The notes beneath the pieces were generated by a model. It did not search any database. It was not told the origin of the DNA and saw only the letters and a program-made list of their open reading frames with translations. Shown one piece after another: positions 1 to 6,320 of a stretch of DNA of 6,320 bases. Location of the stretch: contig DHLY01000100.1 in NCBI GenBank assembly GCA_002405525.1, positions 58,631 to 64,950 on the forward strand, read 5' to 3'. Every line of letters begins with the position of its first letter. Position 1 is the first letter of the stretch. Source of the stretch: Proteobacteria bacterium UBA4656 (lineage in GTDB: Bacteria > Pseudomonadota > Gammaproteobacteria > Xanthomonadales > Ahniellaceae). The translations under genes were made by a program, and so were the position numbers.

Positions 1-314
<314 letters not shown>

Positions 315-318
<4 letters not shown>

Positions 319-1624
319 GCGCCTTCGTGCGCAACCTCTTGCAGGCGGCCGAGGAGATCGAGCGCGATTCGCCGCGATGGCTGGCGGACGCGCGCCGCGC
401 CGCGCGCGAGGACTTCGTACGGCGCGGCCTGCCCGGCCCACGCGAGGAAGCGTGGAAGTACACCAGCCTGCGCGCCCTGGAGACGCGCGCGCCGAGGATC
501 GGCGATGCGGGCGCGGCGGGTCGGGCGGTGGATCCCGCGCTGCTCGATCTGCCGGGCTGCGAGGGCCCGCGGCTGGTGTTCGTCAACGGCGCGTTCCGCG
601 CCGACCTCTCGACGACCGCGGACCTGCCCGCGGGCGTCGAACTCGGCACCCTCGCCGGCATGATCGCCGACGGGCGAGAAGCCGCGCGTGCGGCGTTCGA
701 GCAGCCGCTCGCCGAGCCGGGTGCGGCGCTGGCGCAGATCAACGCGGCGCTGGCCACTGAAGGCGTTTGGCTGCAGGTCGCCGACAACGTCGAGGTCGCG
801 ACCCCGATCCGGCTGGTGTTCGCCGGCATCGATGCGGGTGCGGATATCGCCTGGCACCTGCGGCACGCGATCCGGGTCGGCGACGGCGCGAGCGTGGCGC
901 TGGTTGAGCACCACGTCGGCGCCGGTCCCGCGCCGCAGATCGGCAACTCGTTCGAGCGCGTGGCGCTGGGTCGGGGCGCCCGGCTGCGCCACGTGCGGCT
1001 GCAGGAGTCCGCGCCTGGCGCGACCCTGATCTGCCGTGCCGAACTGTCGCTCGCCGCCGGCGCGGTGGTCGAGGCGGCGTCGCTGGAACTCGGCGCCGGC
1101 CTGTCACGCCGCGACTTGCGCCTGCGGCTGGAGGGCGAAGGCGCGCGGGCCGACCTGCGCGGGGCCGCCGTGCTGCGCGGCCGGCGGCACATGGACGCCC
1201 AGTTCGAGGTCCGTCACGCCTGCAGGGACGCGATCAGCGAGGTGCGCTGGCGCGGCATCGCGGACGAGCGCGCGCGTGCCGTTTTCGGCGGCGCCATCGT
1301 GGTCGAGGAGGGGGCCGATGGCTCCGATGCCCAACTGTCGAACAGGAACCTGCTGTTGTCGCCGCACGCCGAGATCGACACTCGGCCGGTGCTGGAAATC
1401 CACGCCGACGAGGTCAAGGCCGCGCACGGCGCCACCGTGGGCAGGCTCGACGAGCGCTCGCTGTTCTACCTCCGCTCACGCGGCTTGCCCGAGGCGTCGG
1501 CGCGCAGCATGCTGACCTTCGCCTTCTGCAGCGACGTCCTCGACGGCGTCGCCTTCGAGCCGCTGCGGGCGGAACTGGGGGCGCGCCTTGCGCGCCACCT
1601 GCCGCGCATGCCGGGGGACGGCGA

Positions 1625-1628
<4 letters not shown>
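315..1628 (+). CDS. sufD: SufD, Fe-S scaffold complex subunit
   Basis: SufD pairs with SufB and SufC in the cytoplasmic SufBCD scaffold where the nascent Fe-S cluster is built. The 437-residue product has the usual SufD length. The N-terminal helical region carries the family motif [14 protein letters not shown] (residues 43-56). The long middle part is rich in Ala, Gly, Leu and Arg, as expected for the beta-helix core. The C-terminal core has [20 protein letters not shown] and then [10 protein letters not shown], with His371 matching the histidine needed for cluster assembly in E. coli SufD (His360). The segment [18 protein letters not shown] is also typical. The start is the ATG overlapping the sufC stop. 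An in-frame ATG 33 bases upstream would add a low-complexity Arg/Gly tail inside sufC and was rejected. Only G-rich sequence precedes the start, so coupling to sufC is likely. Confidence 0.95.
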
Positions 1629-2872
<1,244 letters not shown>

Positions 2873-2885
2873 GCGTCCGGGACGC
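2873..2885 (+). other. Small inverted repeat just after sufS
   Basis: GCGTC and GACGC flank a CGG loop, giving a 5-bp stem directly behind the sufS stop codon. The following bases are TTCCG, not a T-run, so it is unlikely to be a full intrinsic terminator. It could act as a 3' stabilising or pausing hairpin, or be chance in GC-rich DNA. Confidence 0.25.
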
Positions 2886-2896
2886 TTCCGCCGGCA

Positions 2897-2919
2897 GCCG
2901 CCCGATCATCGTGGGCGGC
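2897..2919 (+). promoter_or_regulatory. 7-bp inverted repeat upstream of sufU
   Basis: GCCGCCC (2897-2903) and GGGCGGC (2913-2919) are perfect reverse complements around a 9-base loop, giving a GC-only stem in the 71-base sufS-sufU gap. No T-run follows. The right arm covers the place where a -35 element would sit for the TACACT box at 2932. It could therefore be an attenuating hairpin in sufS read-through RNA or a palindromic operator. I do not recognise it as an IscR or Fur site. Function is inferred only from position. Confidence 0.3.
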
Positions 2920-2931
2920 GGCACGCCGGGC

Positions 2932-2937
2932 TACACT
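2932..2937 (+). promoter_or_regulatory. Possible -10 box of sufU, leaderless
   Basis: TACACT matches four of six bases of the sigma-70 -10 consensus and ends six bases before the sufU ATG at 2944. That spacing puts transcription start at or next to the start codon, so the message would be leaderless. No Shine-Dalgarno-like sequence lies in 2938-2943. No convincing -35 is present. The context GGGCTACACTG is a form I recall upstream of Xanthomonadaceae genes, which is weak supporting knowledge. Confidence 0.35.
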
Positions 2938-2943
2938 GTGGCG

Positions 2944-3375
2944 ATGGAAACGGCTGGCCTTTATCGCGAGGCGGTGGTTGCGCACAACCGCGCGCCGCGC
3001 CATTTCGGATCGCTGCCCGGCGCCACCCATGCCGGTTGCGGTGCCAACCCGGCCTGCGGTGACGATCTCGCCGTGCGCCTGCGGGTCGAGGACGGCCGCA
3101 TCGCGGGTCTCGCGTTCGAGGGCGAGGCCTGCGCGGTGGCGATTGCCGCGGCCTCGATGCTGGGCGACGCGCTGATCGGCGCCGAACTGCGTCGCGTGGC
3201 CGTCTTGCGGGCGGCCTTCGCGCGCCTGCTGCAGGGCGGTGTTGACGACCCGCTGCTCGGCGAATTGCAAGCCCTGGCCGGCCTGGGCGCGCACCCCGCC
3301 CGCCAGCGCTGCGCATGGCTGTCGTTCGAAGCGGTGGAGGCGGCGCTCGCCGTCGATCCCGGGGCTGCGCGATGA
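2944..3375 (+). CDS. sufU: SufU-type sulfur acceptor (IscU/NifU-like)
   Basis: Small cytoplasmic protein (143 residues) of the IscU/SufU fold that takes persulfide sulfur from SufS. The N-terminus METAGLYREAVVAHNRAPRH fits the family start well, which selects this ATG although no ribosome binding site is visible. The zinc ligands are present: Cys38 and Asp40 in NPACGDD, Cys63 in GEACAV and Cys123 in ARQRCAWLSF. Sixty residues separate the last two cysteines, close to the 62 in Bacillus subtilis SufU and far from about 43 in IscU, so this is the SufU form with its extra insertion. The lysine of the common GK motif after ASM is replaced (ALIGAELRR), and an extra Cys32 precedes the first ligand. 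It follows sufS by 71 bases, and its stop overlaps the GNAT start as ATGA. A scaffold role is possible but less likely than zinc-dependent sulfur transfer. Confidence 0.88.
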   Translation: METAGLYREAVVAHNRAPRHFGSLPGATHAGCGANPACGDDLAVRLRVEDGRIAGLAFEGEACAVAIAAASMLGDALIGAELRRVAVLRAAFARLLQGGVDDPLLGELQALAGLGAHPARQRCAWLSFEAVEAALAVDPGAAR

Positions 3376-3896
3376 AGGAGCCGGAGTTCCGCGAGGCGGC
3401 ACCGGACGATGCGACCGCGATCGTGGCGCTGGTCGAGTCCGCCTATCGCGGCGAGTCGAGCCGCGCCGGCTGGACCACCGAGGCGGACCTGCTCGACGGG
3501 CAGCGCACCGATCTCGACGAGGTGCGCGGCCTGGTCGGCGGCGACGACAGCCGCATCGTGCTGGCGATCGACGGCGCTGCCGTCGTCGGCTGCGCCAGCC
3601 TGCGGCGTGACGGCGATGCCGCCTGGTTCGGGATGTTCGCCGTGCAGCCGCCACTGCAGGGCGCCGGCATCGGTGCCGCCCTGCTGCGGGAATGCGAGCG
3701 CTTGGCGCGCATCGAGTGGGGCGCGGTCCGGCAGTGCATGACCGTGATCCGGGGCCGCGAGGAACTGATCGACTGGTACCGGCGTCGCGGTTACGCCGAG
3801 ACCGGCGAAGGCCGGCCTTTTCCGTACGGCGATCCGCGCTTCGGCCTGCCGCGGCGAGACGATCTTTCCTTCATCGTGCTGCAGAAGGCGCTCTGA
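3372..3896 (+). CDS. GNAT-family N-acetyltransferase
   Basis: A 174-residue single-domain GNAT protein that should transfer an acetyl group from acetyl-CoA to an amine; the substrate is not recognisable. The acetyl-CoA pyrophosphate-binding motif A is clear as VQPPLQGAGIGAALL, with the Q-G-A-G-I-G-A core at residues 96-102. WYRRRGYAETGE (135-146) is the usual C-terminal motif. An N-terminal segment, GWTTEADLLDGQRTD (33-47), is one I recall from an uncharacterised GNAT subfamily. No signal peptide or membrane segment is present. The ATG overlaps the sufU stop as ATGA, so translation is probably coupled to sufU, and the Rieske gene begins 19 bases after its stop. The position suggests coexpression with SUF genes, but nothing shows that it acts on a SUF protein. 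An in-frame upstream ATG at 3315 lies inside sufU and was rejected. Confidence 0.9.
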   Translation: MKEPEFREAAPDDATAIVALVESAYRGESSRAGWTTEADLLDGQRTDLDEVRGLVGGDDSRIVLAIDGAAVVGCASLRRDGDAAWFGMFAVQPPLQGAGIGAALLRECERLARIEWGAVRQCMTVIRGREELIDWYRRRGYAETGEGRPFPYGDPRFGLPRRDDLSFIVLQKAL

Positions 3897-3906
3897 GCGC
3901 GGACCC

Positions 3907-3910
3907 GGAG
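3907..3910 (+). promoter_or_regulatory. Ribosome binding site of the Rieske gene
   Basis: GGAG ends five bases before the ATG at 3916. It is the clearest Shine-Dalgarno sequence in the window and fixes the start of the Rieske ferredoxin. Most other genes here rely on stop-start overlap or lack a visible site. Confidence 0.6.
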
Positions 3911-3915
3911 TCACC

Positions 3916-4239
3916 ATGCCGAACTGGACCCGAGCCTGCGCCACGTCCGAACTGCTGCCCGGAGAACACCGCGTGGCGACCATCGACGGGGTGCGGGTGG
4001 CGATCTACAACGTCGACGGTGCAATCTACGCCGTCGAGGACCTCTGTACCCACGACGGTGGTGAGCTGGCTGGCGGCCCGCTGCACGGGCACGAGGTCGA
4101 GTGCCCGCGCCACGGCGCGCGCTTCGATCTGCGGACCGGGGCGGCGACCTGCCCGCCGGCCTACGCGCCGATTGCCTGCTTTCCGCTCAAGGTCGAGGAT
4201 GGGGCGATCTGGGTCCGCGACGACCGCTGGGACGATTGA
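3916..4239 (+). CDS. Rieske [2Fe-2S] ferredoxin, BphF/NirD-like
   Basis: A 107-residue soluble protein consisting only of a Rieske domain. The ligands are complete: Cys44-Thr-His46 and, after 16 residues, Cys63-Pro-Arg-His66, in the contexts EDLCTHDGGEL and VECPRHGARFD. The domain starts at residue 3 with NWTRACATSELLPGE and ends at VRDDRW, so nothing is missing. Family members carry electrons to ring-hydroxylating oxygenases or form the small subunit of nitrite reductase, and are annotated as non-heme iron oxygenase ferredoxin subunits. No oxygenase or reductase gene is nearby. Position behind sufS, sufU and the GNAT gene instead suggests a role linked to Fe-S assembly, for example electron supply; this is inference. 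I recall similar Rieske genes inside actinobacterial SUF operons. There is no signal peptide or membrane anchor, unlike the respiratory Rieske protein. Confidence 0.92.
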   Translation: MPNWTRACATSELLPGEHRVATIDGVRVAIYNVDGAIYAVEDLCTHDGGELAGGPLHGHEVECPRHGARFDLRTGAATCPPAYAPIACFPLKVEDGAIWVRDDRWDD

Positions 4240-4265
4240 CGGGTGCCCGCGCCGCGGCGGACACT
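4236..4265 (+). promoter_or_regulatory. Possible promoter of the DUF2785 gene, leaderless
   Basis: TTGACG (4236-4241) matches five of six bases of the -35 consensus and overlaps the stop codon of the Rieske gene. After 18 bases comes GACACT (4260-4265), a weak -10 matching three of six. It ends six bases before the ATG at 4272, the same spacing as at sufU. No Shine-Dalgarno sequence is visible before the ATG. Together this suggests a separate, possibly leaderless transcript. Confidence 0.35.
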
Positions 4266-4271
4266 GCCAAG

Positions 4272-5189
4272 ATGCGCAGACTCCCGTTCGCCGTCCTGCT
4301 GCTCGCCCTGCTGCCCGGCGCCGTACCCGCCGCGTCCGCGCCGCCCGCCTGCCCGCCCGAAGGCTACCCGCCGGCGCTGCTGTCGTTCATCCAGAGCCAG
4401 GGCTTCATGGTCGAGGACGCGCGCGAGCGGCAGGGGCTGGCGCTGGCACTGCTGGCCTGCACCGGGCACCCCAATCCTGCGCTGCGCGACAATCTCGCCT
4501 ACGGCGCGATCGCCACCTGGTTGCGCGGCGGGATGCTCGATGCCACGACCGTGCGCGCCGTGCGCGACGACCTGCTCGCGCAGTTGCGCGACCGGCGCGA
4601 TCCGCAGGGCTTCAGGCGTTCGTTCGCGGCCTTGCTTCTCTCGGAGGTGGCGCAGGCCGACCACGTCGCGCCGCTGTTCGACGCCGCCGAACGCCGCGCG
4701 ATGGTCGACGCGGCGGTCGACTGGCTGACCGAAGTACGCGACTACCGCGGTTTCGTGACCGGCGAAGGCTGGCGCCACGGCGTCGCGCACGGCGCCGATC
4801 TCGCCCTGCACCTGGTGATGAACGACCGCGTCGAGGTCGCCGACGTCGAACGCCTGCTGGCGGCGGTGGGCGCGCAGGTCGCGCCCACCGCCACCGTGTT
4901 CTACGTGCAGGGCGAGCCCGAACGCCTTGCGCGGGTCGTCTTGCGCGCCCATCGCCGCGAGATCCTCGACGCCGGGTGGTGGGATCGCTGGATCGACCGC
5001 ATCGCCGCCCCGTCGCCGTTGCCGTCGTGGCGGGCCGCCTTCGGCAGTGAGCCCGGCCTCGCGCGGCGGCACAATGTGCGCGCCTTCCTTCTGGCACTGG
5101 CCCACCTCGCGCGGCGCGGTGGCGAGCCCGGCGATGCCGCGCTGCTGGCCGCCTGTGACCGCGCGCTGGACCGCATCGACGGCGCCTGA
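4272..5189 (+). CDS. DUF2785 protein, probably exported
   Basis: A 305-residue protein of unknown function that I assign to the DUF2785 family from recurring motifs: RQGLALALLACTGHPNPALR (53-72), then RRSFAALLLSE-like helical sequence, and RDYRGFVTGEGWRHGVAHGA (156-175), the family hallmark with its Trp and His residues. The N-terminus is a classic signal peptide: Arg2-Arg3, a leucine-rich core (residues 4-14) and a likely cleavage site after Ala21-Ser-Ala23. Export to the periplasm is therefore predicted. No cysteine sits at a lipobox. The mature chain has three cysteines (27, 63, 295), two of them close to the N-terminus, which could form a disulfide. The ATG at 4272 is chosen because it places the signal peptide exactly at the N-terminus; longer in-frame starts run back into the Rieske gene. 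The mostly helical Ala/Leu/Arg content suggests a repeat-like alpha fold. Confidence 0.82.
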   Translation: MRRLPFAVLLLALLPGAVPAASAPPACPPEGYPPALLSFIQSQGFMVEDARERQGLALALLACTGHPNPALRDNLAYGAIATWLRGGMLDATTVRAVRDDLLAQLRDRRDPQGFRRSFAALLLSEVAQADHVAPLFDAAERRAMVDAAVDWLTEVRDYRGFVTGEGWRHGVAHGADLALHLVMNDRVEVADVERLLAAVGAQVAPTATVFYVQGEPERLARVVLRAHRREILDAGWWDRWIDRIAAPSPLPSWRAAFGSEPGLARRHNVRAFLLALAHLARRGGEPGDAALLAACDRALDRIDGA

Positions 5190-5774
5190 TCAGGACGCTT
5201 CGATCCGGGCCAGCAGCAGTTCGCCGGCGCCTGCAAGCACCGTTTGCCGCGTGGCTCCATCCGGCGTCAACCACAGGGTGGCGCCGGCTTCGGCGCGCGC
5301 AGCGCCGGCGCCGGCGTGCTGCTCCGCCACCTGCCCGCCAAGCACGTGTACCAGCCACTGCACGCCGGATTCCTGGAACAGTACCATCGGGCCGACCAGC
5401 GGTCGGAACAGCACCCGCTGGGCGACGCGCCCGCGCGCGGTCAGCAGGTTGAAGGCCCGCACCGGGCCGTCGACGGGTCGGCAGGCGACCTGCGACTCGC
5501 CGCCGAATGCGAGCATCTGTCCACTGCGACCGAGCAGCACGGGCGGGGCGTCGTCCACCCGCAGTTCCAGTCCCGCACCGGACAGCAGCACCAGGCAGCG
5601 TTCGTAGCCCGCGAACAGCGAGAACGGACCCTCGCGGTCGATCTCCGCGATCGAGGCCCGCCAGTCGAAGGGTTCGCCCCGCGCGGGCTGCCGGGCGATT
5701 TCGTTCGTCGTACCGCCGCCGTTGCGCCACGGCATCCGGCGGGCCGCTTCGCGGCCCAGCAAGACGACCCTCAC
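5190..5774 (-). CDS. hutD: HutD-family cupin-like protein
   Basis: A 194-residue protein of the HutD/Ves family, a bicupin-like fold. In Pseudomonas, HutD belongs to the histidine-utilisation locus and is thought to bind a pathway intermediate and restrain hut expression (family knowledge). The N-terminal signature is clear: MPWRNGGGTTNEIA (residues 14-27), then FDWRASIAEIDREGPFSLF (36-54) and a GYERCLVLLSG strand. FNLLTARG follows near the middle. The start is GTG, overlapping the stop of the upstream SET gene as GTGA; a longer in-frame opening runs through the SET gene and was rejected. A short Ala/Gly-rich stretch (AEQHAGAGAARAEAGA) sits in a late loop. No other hut gene is in the window, so a role in histidine degradation is not shown here. 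The stop codon abuts that of the convergent DUF2785 gene. Confidence 0.9.
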   Translation of the reverse strand: MRVVLLGREAARRMPWRNGGGTTNEIARQPARGEPFDWRASIAEIDREGPFSLFAGYERCLVLLSGAGLELRVDDAPPVLLGRSGQMLAFGGESQVACRPVDGPVRAFNLLTARGRVAQRVLFRPLVGPMVLFQESGVQWLVHVLGGQVAEQHAGAGAARAEAGATLWLTPDGATRQTVLAGAGELLLARIEAS

Positions 5775-6238
5775 CGGGGCCCGAGCAGCGCCGCCACCTG
5801 GCGCGTGCTCAGGGCGAGGCTGTCGGCCCACGACAGGCCGACGATCGGCGCGCCGGTCAGCGCGTCGTTGAACGCCTCGCGCTGCCCTTCGCCCAGCAGG
5901 TGGCGGTAGTCGACCGTCAGTTCGGTGCCCGACGCGAGGTCGGTGGCGGCGAATACGAAGCCGAGGTGCCAGATGCCGTTGGGCTGGAAGGCATGGTTGA
6001 CGAAGCATTCGTCCGGCCACTCGGGGCTGACGGTGTAGCGGTTCTCGAACCAGCGGATCGTGCTGGGCAGCAGGACTTCGGCGTCCGGGCGCGCTGCGAT
6101 GTCTTCCCAGGTCCACGTTCTGGGGATGGCGTCCGGCGCCACCAGGATGCGCCCGCGCGTGACCGGCTCGTCGATGAACAGGCCCTGCCCGGCGCCGGGG
6201 ATGGTGGATGCAGCGATGCGGTAGCGCGGGACGATCAT
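5771..6238 (-). CDS. Small SET-domain protein (putative lysine methyltransferase)
   Basis: A 155-residue, single-domain bacterial SET protein. SET domains transfer a methyl group from S-adenosylmethionine to protein lysine. The three core motifs are present: IPGAGQGLFI (13-22), FVNHAFQPN (79-87) with the Asn81-His82 pair of the SAM-binding NHS motif, and GTELTVDY (104-111) ending in the expected catalytic Tyr111. The Ser of NHS is Ala83. No pre-SET or post-SET cysteine cluster is present; the only cysteine is Cys78. The C-terminal tail (LLGEGQREAFNDALTG onward) may close the active site. The substrate is unknown. It starts at ATG with no strong ribosome binding site and overlaps hutD by four bases, so the two are probably cotranscribed. 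Confidence 0.87.
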   Translation of the reverse strand: MIVPRYRIAASTIPGAGQGLFIDEPVTRGRILVAPDAIPRTWTWEDIAARPDAEVLLPSTIRWFENRYTVSPEWPDECFVNHAFQPNGIWHLGFVFAATDLASGTELTVDYRHLLGEGQREAFNDALTGAPIVGLSWADSLALSTRQVAALLGPR

Positions 6239-6320
6239 GCGGGGGCTCGGCGTGCTGCGTCGCCCAGTCTAGCCCGCCCTCGGTCGCGGGACGCGATGCC
6301 GGCGGGCCGCGGCCACCGCC
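6239..6320 (-). promoter_or_regulatory. Region upstream of the SET gene, weak -10-like box
   Basis: Eighty-two bases without a recognisable gene lie between the SET start and the window edge. On the minus strand, TAGACT (6271-6266) matches four of six bases of a -10 element and lies 27 bases before the ATG. No -35 of any quality is seen at the right distance. Any promoter for the SET-hutD unit should be here or just beyond the window. Confidence 0.2.

Noticed and set aside
2873..2919. Intrinsic terminator between sufS and sufU
   Set aside because: Two inverted repeats exist, but neither is followed by a T-run, so Rho-independent termination is not supported.
3692..5050. A 452-codon plus-strand frame spanning GNAT, Rieske and DUF2785
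   Set aside because: It crosses three recognised genes in another frame and translates to Arg-rich sequence without any domain.
5275..5325. GGCGCCGG-type repeats as a possible repeat element
   Set aside because: They encode the Ala/Gly-rich loop of HutD in frame and reflect GC-rich codon use; no regular period or flanking duplication is seen.
4612..5730. A 372-codon minus-strand frame across the DUF2785-hutD junction
   Set aside because: Arg/Gly/Ala-rich shadow; the hutD frame and the DUF2785 frame explain both halves with real motifs.
5775..6116. In-frame minus-strand extension of hutD to 6116
   Set aside because: The extra 114 residues are Arg-rich and overlie the SET gene; the HutD family start matches the GTG at 5774.

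Overview
The window looks like a high-GC proteobacterial chromosome segment, most likely from the Xanthomonadaceae (Lysobacter/Luteimonas-like). That placement is inferred from base composition, strong GC3 bias and remembered gene order, not from a search. It is gene-dense: six consecutive plus-strand genes follow a truncated one at the left edge (seven in all), and two minus-strand genes occupy the right.

Bases 1-3375 hold the distal half of a SUF iron-sulfur cluster assembly operon: the 3' end of sufC (ATPase), then sufD (scaffold partner), sufS (cysteine desulfurase) and a sufU-type sulfur acceptor. sufC/sufD and sufD/sufS overlap by 4 bp. sufU follows sufS after 71 bp containing two inverted repeats and a -10-like box close to the start codon. 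SufS supplies persulfide sulfur from cysteine, SufU accepts it, and the SufB(C)D complex (sufB presumably lies just left of the window) builds the cluster.

Bases 3372-4239 add two accessory genes: a GNAT acetyltransferase overlapping sufU by 4 bp, and a single-domain Rieske [2Fe-2S] ferredoxin with no oxygenase beside it. Bases 4272-5189 encode a DUF2785-type protein with an apparent signal peptide, probably leaving the SUF unit through its own promoter.

On the minus strand, a small SET-domain protein (6238-5771) and a HutD-family cupin protein (5774-5190) form an overlapping two-gene unit. The hutD stop codon abuts the DUF2785 stop codon tail to tail, with no intergenic base.

No tRNA, rRNA, mobile element, CRISPR array or long repeat was seen. 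I found no clearly new system. The most informative points are the SufU-type (not SufE-type) SufS/SufU pair, including a SufU-style histidine in SufS; the SUF-linked Rieske protein and acetyltransferase; two possible leaderless promoters; and the exported DUF2785 protein.
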